The position numbers were made by a program, and so were the translations under genes. Positions 1 through 8,660 of a stretch of 29,408 nt of DNA are shown here, piece after piece. Location: assembly GCA_003427395.1 (NCBI GenBank), contig BFEA01000790.1, forward strand, positions 43,013 through 72,420, given 5' to 3'. The first letter of the stretch is position 1. Each line of letters opens with the position of its first letter. This DNA is from Chara braunii. Lineage: Eukaryota > Streptophyta > Charophyceae > Charales > Characeae. The notes beneath the pieces were generated by a model. The model was not told the DNA's origin, searched no databases, and was given only the letters and a program-made list of their open reading frames with translations.

Positions 1-151
1 CGGTAAACCGTAGGCAGAGAGAGAGAAGAGGACAACAAACGAGGGGCTGTGACAAACTGTTTCGTCGGAGTTTTATATATATATATCGTCACAAATAGAA
101 CTGCCCGGTAAACCGTAGGCAGAGAGAGAGAAGAGGACAACAAACGAGGGG
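1..151. repeat. Direct repeat of 46 bp around an AT microsatellite
   Basis: The 46 bases at 1-46 recur without change at 106-151, a period of 105 bp. The spacer holds an (AT)n run at about 73-86, and a second (AT)n run follows the right copy at about 152-164. This is a local tandem duplication, and its left end may lie outside the window. No coding potential was seen. Confidence 0.85.
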
Positions 152-199
152 ATATATATATATATGTGACAATATACATATCGTCATGTAAATCAGAGC

Positions 200-340
200 G
201 CGAAGGCGAAAAAAAAAAAAGGAAAAAAAAAAAGAAGCAAAACAAGGAAAGGAAAAGAAGGAAGGAAGGAAAGCTCCACCTGTTCATCACCTCTTATCTA
301 TCTATCTATCTATCTATCTATCTGCGTGTGTGTGTGTGAG
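200..340. repeat. Simple-sequence block: A/G-rich, (TATC)n, (GT)n
   Basis: Runs of A interrupted by G (about 207-270) are followed by about seven TATC units (295-323) and a short (GT)n run (about 326-338). This is ordinary eukaryotic microsatellite sequence, probably inside the first intron of the minus-strand gene whose exon lies at 1388-2111. Confidence 0.85.
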
Positions 341-461
341 TGTGATTACCGGTCCTAGCGAGAATTTTCTCTGAGTAACATAAGTAAATGGACGTACGGC
401 CCGCAGGCAAAGCGTCAATCCCGGTGGTTCTCTTACCACCACTGGGATAGAGGCCTTGCAC

Positions 462-507
462 AAGGACCGTTTTAAAAAAAAAAAAAAAAAAAGGACGTCC
501 GGTCCTT
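462..507. repeat. Poly(A) run bracketed by 8-bp inverted repeats
   Basis: AAGGACCG at 462-469 and its exact reverse complement CGGTCCTT at 500-507 flank TTTT plus about 20 A residues and the palindrome GGACGTCC (493-500). Just upstream, GGTGGT and ACCACC (423-440) also pair. It could be a retroposon tail or a simple hairpin. No element family was recognised. Confidence 0.5.
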
Positions 508-1182
508 CTTATCGCTTGTTCCCCCCTTCTTCATGTGCTCGACCCTCGATTTTTTTCCCGCCTGCCCAGAAATGGGTTTCGCTTCTCGCATAATGTGTTC
601 GCCGTTGGTTGGTACGTCCTTTTCGCTCAAACGGGTCAGCAATCCGTATCCCGTTCTGTATCAGGCAGTCCTTTCTTATCGTCAAACCTTCTGCAAAAAT
701 ATACGCATATCCCGTTCCCTTGCAAGTCCATGCACACCCACTCTAATTCCGCCTTTCGCCCAACCCATCGCAGAATTCAGCATTCCTTCCAGTTCAGATT
801 TTATTTATATGCATCGTAGAATGAGTCCGATGCAAGATGGATTGATTGGATCGTTGAATTCAGCAACTGCACATCCAACTAAGCATTCGTAACATCGAAA
901 GACGATTGCCCCGCGGTCTAGGCCTCATCGTGCATCGTGCATCGTCCAGAAATAGACCAACCACATCAATTCTAGAGGGGGAAAAAAAAAAAAACACAGA
1001 CCAGCCAGCAGAAGACCGATCGTCATTTTCAAGGTCGCAGACATACCATCCCCGCATAGCAATAATCAGGGAACACGTGACGTCTGACTTCCGCATACAA
1101 CAGGTAGAGCGAGAAAGAAAGACACAGGGGGAGGGAGAGGGGGAGGGAGAGCAGGGAGAGGAGAGGGAGGGAGAGGAGAGAG
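508..1182. other. Non-coding stretch, probable intron
   Basis: Open frames here do not resemble any family I know, and part of them is low-complexity. I looked on the minus strand for the next exon of the IMPL2-like gene, which should encode PVTIAD and later a DPIDGT metal-binding motif, and did not find it. The stretch becomes GA-rich from about 1110. It is most simply intron 1 of that gene, continuing beyond the left edge of the window. Confidence 0.45.
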
Positions 1183-1294
1183 ACACACAAACACACACAC
1201 ACACACACACACACACAGAAGAGAAGCGAAACACAGAGAGAGAGGGCCGAGCACTTACTCATATCGAGCTTGAGGGAGAGGAGAGAGAGAGAGA

Positions 1295-1349
<55 letters not shown>

Positions 1350-1401
1350 GAGAAGCGAAATACAGAGAGAGAGGGCCGAGCACTTACTCATATCGAGCTT
1401 G
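1183..1401. repeat. Tandem duplication containing (CA)n and a copied exon end with splice donor
   Basis: A 56-bp non-repetitive core at 1217-1272 recurs at 1346-1401 with a single difference, a period of 129 bp. Each core is preceded by a (GA)n(CA)n microsatellite (CA at 1183-1217 and 1296-1346). On the minus strand each core carries the last bases of the IMPL2-like exon followed by GTAAGT, so the 5' splice site exists twice. The authentic donor is at 1387-1386 and the copied one at 1258-1257. Replication slippage in the microsatellites is a likely origin. Confidence 0.85.
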
Positions 1402-2111
1402 TTCTCGATCATAAGACGAGATCTGAAAAATTTCGAAATAATTTCCCCGGCCTCGTCCGCAAGGCGATTGGCGACGGAGGCGAATTCGAACAATTCCGTG
1501 TCAGACAACGGCTTTGAACTCTCGACCGCGTCGGATGTAGTGGTGGTCCCCACATTGGACCCTTCTCGTGCCGAGCGGCAGTATACTACTTCGCCTCCAG
1601 GTGCCGCCAATTGCGCCCTCGTTCCGCACTCCCCATCTCTCCGAAGATCATCGGAAGCCATCGGACGGCCGTTCGCCTTGGAAAATGATGGACGGGGCTG
1701 GGCCTCAGAAAATGAGGTCCAGGAATGGCCGCAGAGTAATACACGGGAAAACCGCGACGAATGTCGAGATGACAGCTGGACACTAACACTCGTGTTCCTT
1801 CTTGTTGCAGATGAGGTGAGGGAGCACGCGCGCGGATGGCGATGAAGGTGGAGGCGACGAGTGAACAGTAACTTCGACTCAGGGGACAAATCGTACGGAT
1901 GAAACAGATGCAGAGAAGCACCACATGTCTGAGATTCGGCACACCGATCGGTCGCTAAGCATGCGCCACTCCCGCTGCTGCCTCCACTTCGCTTTGTACT
2001 CCATGTTATATTCGGGAATGTCCGCAGTATTCCTCTCTGTGGCAATGTCGTGCAGGTCTGCATTGAAATGGAGGACGGCAAGGGGGACGTTGAAGCGATG
2101 GTAGACGTCAT
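1388..2111 (-). CDS. IMPL2: First recognised exon of an IMPL2-type histidinol-phosphatase (inositol monophosphatase family)
   Basis: The last 40 or so codons read LSDTELFEFASVANRLADE, then AGEII and a short tail ending in DMS. This is the N-terminal helix region of plant IMPL2/HISN7, the Mg-dependent phosphatase that removes phosphate from histidinol phosphate in plastid histidine synthesis. The exon ends in phase 1 at a GA|GTAAGT donor (exon base 1388, GT at 1387-1386). The next exon should resume with the family's PVTIAD segment; it was not found, so the metal-binding EE, DPIDGT and WD motifs lie outside. The start at 2111 is the most upstream ATG of the open frame. It gives about 200 residues before the conserved part, more than the roughly 80 in land-plant homologues, so the start or an upstream intron is uncertain. 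The N-terminal region is rich in Ser, Thr and Arg, consistent with a plastid transit peptide. Family assignment rests on about 40 residues. Confidence 0.68.
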
Positions 2112-2119
2112 TTGCTACA

Positions 2120-2301
2120 GCTTGAGTGATAGTTGTCCTGTACGCTACGGCAGCGGTTCCCGTACTATGTTGTACTTTGTCTTGTCCGTCCGTTATGGTC
2201 CAAGTTTAGAGCTTGACTGGTAGCTGTCCTGTATGCTACGGCAGCGGTTCCCGTACTATGTTGTACTTTGTCGTGTCCGTCCGTTACGGGCCAAGTGGCT
2301 G
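2120..2301. repeat. Two tandem 91-bp units just upstream of the IMPL2-like start
   Basis: Units at about 2120-2210 and 2211-2301 share the block from GTCCTGTA through the GTCCGTCCGTTA segment with few differences. They lie immediately 5' of the chosen start codon of the minus-strand gene, so they probably form its 5' UTR or proximal promoter. No TATA box was seen on the minus strand here. Confidence 0.8.
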
Positions 2302-2328
2302 TACCGCAGGGAAGGGAAAAAAAAAGAA

Positions 2329-2332
<4 letters not shown>

Positions 2333-2393
<61 letters not shown>
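2333..2393. repeat. (AG)n microsatellite, about 30 units
   Basis: An uninterrupted AG run reads as (CT)n on the strand of the IMPL2-like gene, about 220-280 bp upstream of its chosen start. CT-rich tracts are common in plant 5' regions, but a regulatory role here is only a guess. Confidence 0.95.
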
Positions 2394-2396
<3 letters not shown>

Positions 2397-2889
2397 GATA
2401 TGGTGGTGATGAGAGCGGAGCTGGAAGGGTGTTCAGGCGTATAGCCACAGCACACACCGCACACACTGTACACTGTACAGTGCAGTGTACACTTTTACTC
2501 AAAGGGCCTAGTTGCGTTACTCGCCGTCCGCCAAGATTTTGAATGCATCAGGGAGGATTTCCCGGTTAAGATTCATTCAGAACTTCGGCGGATGGCGGGT
2601 AGTGCAGCTACCGTAGGCCCCAAGCCACAATGCAAACTGCAGAATGAACAAGAGAACAAGCTCAGTTGATTAGCCAACCAAGTGGCATTCAGGAGGTCGT
2701 GTGTCAACTAAGGATTTTTTTTTATTTTTATTTTTTTTTGGGACAACTAAGATAGTTGCCGTGCTCCCCCTCGTCGATATTGGTAGGGTCTTTGGACATC
2801 ACGGCTGTGAGTGTGTGTGTGGGTCTGCGCGGGTTGTGTGTGGTATATGAGAGAGTGTTGGCCCTGGACATCGCTGCTACTGGGTAGGG
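2394..2889. other. Non-coding spacer
   Basis: I see no gene. It contains short CA/GT-type tandem words (about 2452-2492, including the self-complementary stretch around TGTACAGTGCAGTGTACA) and a T-rich run at about 2716-2740. Confidence 0.6.
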
Positions 2890-3330
2890 GCGGGGAACTA
2901 GATGGGAGGCGCAGCTGCTGGCAAAATGCTCTCTCATATACCCTCCCCACGGGTGGCCCAACCTTCTGACCACCGCGGATTACGGCAGGGGGCAACCTGG
3001 ATGCCCTTGAGTGTGAGAGGTAGCCATGCGTGCAGGGGTCCCTTGTACGGGGGCGAGGATAGCAGATGGGAGGTGCAGATAGGGGTTCCCTGTATAAGGG
3101 GAGCGGGAAGTAGATGGGAGGCGTGGATACTCTCAAAAATGCTGTGTCTTTGCGTTAGCCGCTCCTGTCACCAGCAGCCGCACCCTACTCCCTGACCACA
3201 GCCAATTAGGGCAGGGGGCAACATGCATCCTCTTGACTCTTGATTGTGAGCAGTGATTTCGCTAAATACGATGCAGACCCTGTATTTGCAAGGTACCCAT
3301 GCTTGCAAGGGTCCCTGTGGTGTGCAACCT
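2890..3330. repeat. Degenerate tandem repeat
   Basis: The word TAGATGGGAGGCG at 2899 recurs at 3111 (period 212). Both copies continue with similar CTGACCAC, GGCAGGGGGCAAC and TTGAGTGTGAG-like words. A third partial match, CCATGCNTGCANGGGTCCC, is at about 3024 and 3297. The spacing varies, so this is an old, eroded tandem duplication. Open frames across it look like by-products of the repeat. Confidence 0.6.
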
Positions 3331-3849
3331 TACGTCCCGTGCTGCTTTCCTTTCGGAGCCGATCGGGACGGGCAAGCAAAGTGCAAAGTGGGGGTTTGGA
3401 GTTCCAGGTCAGAACTGGAATCTCCGGTTCTGTTCTGTGGCCATTGAGCTATGGCAAAAAAGGAGGGGGGAAACAGACCATTACTACGAAGTTCGAAAAC
3501 CAAACAGAAACTAAGCAATCTCCAGAAAGGCGGGCAGCACAGTTTTCAAAAACTTACCAGGATGTTGAGGGATCTTCCAGCGCCGCTTTCCTGACCGAAA
3601 AGGTTGGGTGCGTATGCAAGATCACAATTATGAGCGATGGCGTGCTTACGTGTCTCGGAGAGCTCAAAGTTGATTTATAGGTACATAAACGGTAGCAAAA
3701 GCCCATTTCTGTTCAGCAATAAATAGTTTTGTCCAGGCCCACCTCCCCCAGAGAGCTGCACAAAAGTCGATAATTTTCATACCCAACAGTCTGTGCATTG
3801 GATGGTCACCCCTCCCTTAGTCCCCCTCGCTGACAACCAAATCTGAGGA
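3331..3849. other. Non-coding stretch with a tRNA-like hairpin on the minus strand
   Basis: Positions 3402-3420 form a 6-bp stem with a 7-base loop (TTCCAG/CTGGAA). On the minus strand TAGCTCAATGG, a good match to a pol III A box, lies just upstream at about 3443-3453. No acceptor stem closes and no good B box follows, so at most this is a SINE or tRNA relic. A 146-codon open frame overlaps it (3240-3680, plus) but has no recognised domain. Confidence 0.3.
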
Positions 3850-4720
3850 CCATCCCACCAGTTCCCCATGGACACTAGCCTTTCTGCACTTGGTTTTCAG
3901 AATGTACGTTGTCGAGTGCATCAGTCCCGCAGGGGGACCCTCCTGGCCGCATCACGCAGGATTTTGCAGGACTTTATCGCAAGAGCGGTTTGACGCTTCG
4001 GTCGAGCACGCCAGCCTTACCTCTCACGAACCCCTATGACAGGGTAGCGGTCGCGCGAGGAACAACTTACCTCTTTCCAAGGGGTTGTCACCACCCTTAG
4101 GCAGGCGTATCCCCGCCGACCTACCGAACCACTCGTGAAAGCTTCTCGAGTGTCATCGCAGAGGTGGCCAAGCTGAGGGCGTTTCTCGTTCGCTATAGCA
4201 TAGGAGGCGCACGCGGGCGAACACCTTAATCAAACTCCCACGCAAACCAACGCTTTGGGGGGTGATCTCCTTTGTGTGGCTTTGCGTCAGTTGACTAGGA
4301 CGACTAATCTAACCACGTGATACACTCATAAAATAAATTCAAGCTTCGTACGTAAATTATGCGTAGTCCCTTATTCACGTTCAATGCATAACCTTTCGAC
4401 ACTTGAGTGTCAGCTGACACGCATCTTGAGAGGTTAATCTATTGACGTTAGACAATCGCGAATGCAAGTGCAAGACCTACCCTCTTCTGCACCCTGCGTG
4501 GAGGAGTGGCAAGCGGGCCTTAACCCTTTGTCGTGGCTAAACACCCATGACTTTGGAAACGAGACTCCATCTTCGGAGTTCTGGAACAATGGCAAGGGGT
4601 TTCATTTTGACAACCGCCACAGACCTATCGAGCGTATCCAAGTCGGTTCCCGCCTATCTCACAAAAAACGAGATTCCTCCGGACCATGTCACGCAAGAGT
4701 TAAACCGCGGCTGGCGTAAT
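3850..4720 (-). mobile_element. Old inverted fragment of the giant-repeat family
   Basis: Read on the minus strand this matches about 11690-12740 of the left giant repeat. Shared landmarks include GGACCCTCC..GGCCGC..CACGCAGGA, a long block around GGGCGTTTCTCGTTCGCT, GAC(A/T)AGG-like words, GGTTAATCT, ACCCTCTTCTGCACC and CAAGGGGTTT. Identity looks like roughly 65-75% with several indels, far lower than between the two main copies. It is therefore an older or more distant family member in opposite orientation. The plus-strand open frame at 3909-4100 is the counterpart of part of the minus-strand ORF at 12181-12807, but stops and a frame change break it. Confidence 0.75.
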
Positions 4721-4923
4721 GCTACTTCCACCGATAGGATGAGCCAAATGGAATGAATCTTCAAATCGGATGAATCTTCCGCTAGAAAATGGAGATATAC
4801 ACTACCTGATTGAATATGGCCGACACCTGCAATCACGCCGCGGCGCAAAACAAACCTGTAGCGAATAAAGACCCCGTTCATAAAGCCCGCCAACACCAAC
4901 CACAAAAACAAACCGCGCCGCGC
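4721..4923. other. Left flank of the giant element
   Basis: This is unique sequence between the inverted fragment and the TGT start of the left repeat. Its last bases are GCCGCGC. They do not match the ATTTG following the right repeat, so no target-site duplication is visible. Confidence 0.5.
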
Positions 4924-5332
4924 TGTCGGTGCGAATACCCTTACAAGGGTATCCGCCCTGTTTTTTGCAACCGACAGAAAGGAAATTTGGGTTAAAGTTT
5001 AAGCATACTGCGCTAGGCGCGATTGCGTCTATGATTTACGTTGATTGGATGGTTGACTAGAATAGAGAGTGTGTGGGCGCACAAATTTTTGAGGCACGCG
5101 TGATCTTCTTAGTTGTTGATGACCGAAGAGTCGGCGGCGTGATCGTCGGCAGGAATTTTATCTGATTAAATAGGGATTAAAAAGATAATGTCTCGTTGAT
5201 TTACGTGCTTGCCTGTGATCTAAGCGAAAGAGCGGAGGACGGCATCGACAACAATGCGACTTCTGAAGGCGTTTTGGTAGGGTCACGAGTCGCGCGACGA
5301 CCGTTTATTTAGGCGTCCGTCAGAGTCAAACC

Positions 5333-5410
5333 CAGACTTGGGCTTAGCATTATTTGGTTACAGCGTTGGACTTTCATCGGTAAGGTTCAGGGATCGAGGT
5401 CAAGCGACGG
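5333..5410 (+). other. Degenerate tRNA-Glu-like sequence, left copy
   Basis: The order of elements matches a tRNA: TTAGCATTATTTGGTTA resembles a D arm with A box. CTTTCAT resembles the anticodon loop of tRNA-Glu(UUC). AAGGTTCAGGGATCGAGGTC resembles the variable and T regions with a B box. The acceptor and anticodon stems do not pair well, so it is not a functional tRNA gene. It may be a tRNA-derived (SINE-like) piece or an internal pol III promoter relic. The same stretch is at 18923-18990. Confidence 0.3.
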
Positions 5411-7029
5411 TGAAGCGAGGATATCAGAATAGTGCGAGTGGACTAAGGGATTGGGGCCCCGGCGAGACTATCCCTATAAGTTTGGCCATTGGCGGCGTCA
5501 GAGCGGTGCGGGCGGTATCTTTTATTTCGTCCTTGGCGGCTGGGAGTTCTTATGATCATTTTATTATTATTTTTCGTTGGTACCTTTTGACTTGAGCGCG
5601 ACGCCAAAGTTGGAGGTCGTCAAGGACTTTGAGCGCGCGCCTTCATTCGTTGACCTACGGGTCCCCGCGTGTTCGGGGTGTTGGCAAAGTTCTTTTCTTT
5701 TGTATGTCCTGAGAACATGGGCCGGGGGAATTAACGCGCATGCGAGCCGGCGTATGATTAGCCCACGAGGCGGAAGAAACTAAGTGACGGGAACCTGCTG
5801 CAGGTGCACCGTCCGTCGGCCGCGAGTCCGCTGTGGCAGGTAGAAGTGTGAGTATGCCCACCAGGACCCAAAAGAAAGCGGACTGTGCTTTGTCCGAGCG
5901 GCCCAAGGCACTGTGAAGGAGCGCACAAACGCTGTTCTAATCAGGCTGCGTCCATAGGCTCTTTCCACTTCGGTTCTCGAGGGCCGTTCCGGGCCTAGAT
6001 CACCAAGGGCCACGAATAGGCCTTGCAGCAGGCCGCGCCCTTAGTTCAACGACCAGTTGTTTAAGTGCGGAATTGGCTTTTGCCGGCTGAAGGTGGCTGT
6101 GGGCTCCGCCTGTATCTAGTAGGACCGGGGGAGCTGCGGCGACAGCATGCAGAAGCGGCATCGGACCAGGGTAGAGGGACGAAGAACCAATCGAGTCTTC
6201 TGCTAACCGGCCGCTTTCGGAATATCGGTCGGGATGGTTTCGTCCAAACTGTGCTGGGCTTCGAGGGACCGCTGCGGCCGATAGTGGTGCGACGACGCTA
6301 AGCCATAAGATCGGGTGCAGGCAGGGGTGTACCGCGACAGGGGCAGCCACGGTGTTGCTATGGAAAGGAGGCAACATGACTAGAAAGAAAAGTGGCGACC
6401 GGGGTAGCGCACAGACTGCCGACCGTCCGTAGGTAAGAAAAAGTGGAGCGGGCAACGAGTAGCAGCCAAAGAAGGAGCGGAGTGTAAGACAGCGGAGCGC
6501 TGTCCGGTGGAGGAAGGCAGCGAAGAGTCGGTGGAGCGGAGCAACAGACTGCGGGGCGACAGTCGGGCCGGTCTTGCTGGCCGACTGTCGGATTGCAGGT
6601 GGAGGCGAAAGGCCACTCGGACCGGCTGAGCGTTGGGGCGCCTCTGAGGAGAGGGGCAGCGGAGCAAACTAGCGATGGACGCGAAGGAGGCTGAGTGCAT
6701 GCGGGATATGGAAGCAACTGACATAGGCATGGGCATCGGAGGAATGAGAGGGTGAGGTGATGTGATCGAGCGCAGCGGAGGGAAGGCGGTGTCTAGGCGT
6801 GGACAGGAAGTAGAAAGCAACGACTCGGAAAGGGACGGAGGCGGAGGACCAGGGAAGAAGGCGAGTGAAGGGAATGAATCCGGACGCATAAGCGCGCCGA
6901 GTGCATTCCGAGGGAGCAAAAATGGCAGGGAGTGAGGTGGGAGCTGCCAGAGAAGTATGGTTTGCTCGATATTGATCAGGATCGAGCGTGGGAAGATGCT
7001 ATATTGGGGCTTTAGCCTCGGGCGAGCGC

Positions 7030-7730
7030 GCTGGTCAACTTAGTTTTGGTAGTAGGTTAGTAAGAAAAGAGGTTAGTAGAGCAGCTCCGGAAGGAAGAAG
7101 GGAGAGAGGAAGTAGGACGTAACGCATCCATTTGTGAATGGGCTTAGGAAGGGAAAAAGGCGATCCGGGGGTTTTGACCCCCGACGAACTCGATTGTAAG
7201 CTTTGTTTGGGAGGAAAGTTACTGTGTTAGGTGGTAGAAGGAAAAGGGGGTGCGTCGAGGCATGGCGGAGAAGGAAGATGGCGGGAAGGAAATATGATTA
7301 GCTTGCCACTTCCTGACGGAATCGGGCGGAATACAGGTCGGAGTAGGGGTTTTGAAGTAAGCCGAAGCCATATATGAGGTTAGTTTTGATAGAGAGTTAG
7401 TAGATTTGGGGTTAGAAGTGGGAGTGAACCTAGACTAAAAGTTGCACCGGATGCATGCAGCTTGTGGGGAAAGGAGCGGGGCATGAACGCGCTACGGGGA
7501 AGGTGGTTTGAAGAAGGTGTAACTCACCCGTTTCTCCACGAAAACGGAAGAGGGAAGTTGCGAACTAGAGGTTTTATGGCCCGACAAACCCGTTAGTGGC
7601 TTTAGTTGTGACAGAAAAGTAGTAAAAATAAGAATTAGAGGAAAAAGTAATGTGCGCGAAGACATCGAGTACAGGAGAAAACGACTATGGCAGGTATGAG
7701 AACCCCGTAGCTCGCTCGTTCCCTGGTGGA
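7030..7730. repeat. Diverged repeat units of about 350 bp
   Basis: The region from GGTTAGTAAGAAAAGAGGTTAG onward (about 7050) resembles the region from about 7380 onward. Shared landmarks are TTAGTTTTG, a CCCGACRAACYCG word, GGCTTT/AGCTTTG, and AGAAAAGT/GGAAAGT in the same order. A stem, CGGGGG/CCCCCG (7176-7193), is kept in the right copy at 21311-21328 despite a change in loop length. Divergence is high, so the unit limits are approximate. Confidence 0.35.
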
Positions 7731-7982
7731 AGCAAGTGAGTAAAGTTGCGATTTGGGGGTTCTTCGACATTGCGAGCACGGGGGTGCATGCAAATCCCAT
7801 GATTGGAGGGTGGTTTGGGCGCCTCGGGCACATGGGTTGCGCTGAGACAAGCTGGCCAGAGAGTGGCAATGTGTATTGCCGGGTTTTAGGGGCAGGGTCA
7901 TTCGAAATTTGCTGGTTCTAACGGGGGCAGATGCGTGAAGGAAGGGTACAGGGGAGGGGAACGAACATGCCAGGACGTGTGT

Positions 7983-8224
7983 TAAAAGATTCATTCCGGC
8001 TTCCTTTACTCATCCTAGTAATGGAGCGGTCTGAGGCCTGGCTGCGGAGTTAGGCGCTCACCTGTACTGTGGTGTGATGCTCCCGTCGTCGACGAAGTAG
8101 CTTTTCGTTGTCCTCTGCACCTGCGTCTGGATAGTAGTATATAAGCTCTCATTTCAGCAGAAGATTCATCTCGGTAGGTGGAACCAAGCAGCGAGGAGCA
8201 GACCAAAGGAGGGGGAGAGAGACG
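7983..8224. promoter_or_regulatory. 242-bp block identical in both giant repeats
   Basis: Every base matches 22127-22368, whereas flanking sequence differs at several percent. It carries the TATA-like TATATAAG (8138-8145) on the plus strand. On the minus strand it holds an open frame (8015-8206) identical between copies, interrupted by a good splice donor ACAG|GTGAGC (GT at 8061-8060). This is the best candidate for an LTR core promoter or other constrained site, unless recent gene conversion explains the identity. Confidence 0.6.
8138..8145 (+). promoter_or_regulatory. TATA box candidate, left copy
   Basis: TATATAAG is followed by a pyrimidine-containing CTCTCATTTCAGCAG stretch suitable for initiation. 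It lies inside the block that is identical between the two repeats. If this is an LTR promoter, the U3 region would be about 3.2 kb long. Confidence 0.45.
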
Positions 8225-8469
8225 GGATTAACTGGAACTTGAAGTGGCAATGCTGAGCGGTGGGGGTAACGGCGGACGAGCAGCAGGCTCCTCCTCAGTA
8301 TGCATCCTCAGCTAAGTAGATTCGAGGGAAAGAGCGAACTACTGGGAGGGAGTGAGAGGCGACAAGAGGGGTAGACGAAAGTGAGAAGGCGGAGATTGTA
8401 GACTTACCTGTATGCCGGTGTGCCGCTCAGCTCCTCGAGCAGAGCAGCATGAAAACAGACTGTGCCCAG

Positions 8470-8660
8470 ACTGCTGCTACGGGCTGTTGCTGGCTGGGCA
8501 TGGACTGTTGCTGTTGCTATTGTTGCTACCGCTGGCTGCTGCGAACTGTGTATGGACTACTGCCATTGTTGTTGACCACCATTGTATGCCGCTGTTGGTG
8601 ATTGCTGATTTTGCTGGCCACCACTGGGTGCTACTGCTGCGTCTGGGGGCTGTTACAGAC
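8470..8660 (+). repeat. TTGCTG-rich degenerate repeat
   Basis: GTTGCTG-type words recur, so that one plus frame (8412-8666) encodes a leucine-rich stretch resembling a signal peptide. The right copy has a short insertion here that changes the frame, so I do not treat it as a gene. Confidence 0.55.

Noticed and set aside
1-1387. Next exon of the IMPL2-like gene on the minus strand
   Set aside because: No PVTIAD, GEE or DPIDGT-like coding stretch was found in any minus-strand frame.
906-1845. Long plus-strand frames rich in Thr-His and Arg-Glu repeats
   Set aside because: They translate the (CA)n and (GA)n microsatellites and lie antisense to the IMPL2-like exon.
2165-2542. Ser-Leu and Arg-Glu repeat frames on both strands
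   Set aside because: They are by-products of the (AG)n tract at 2333-2393.
3402-3456. tRNA gene on the minus strand
   Set aside because: An A-box-like word and one hairpin are present, but there is no acceptor stem, no proper T arm and no anticodon arm.
3240-3680. 146-codon plus-strand ORF
   Set aside because: No domain or homology signal. It overlaps degenerate repeats and a tRNA-like hairpin, and nothing suggests a start or promoter.
5338-5595. Plus-strand frame shared by both repeats (also 18893-19177)
   Set aside because: The shared peptide follows from DNA identity, part of it overlaps the tRNA-like stretch, and the ends differ between copies.
6000-6919. Overlapping minus-strand frames rich in Pro, Ser and Leu (also 19612-20067 and 20809-21048)
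   Set aside because: The sequence is GC- and GA-rich with open frames in several phases. The right copy is interrupted by the MITE and no motif is seen.
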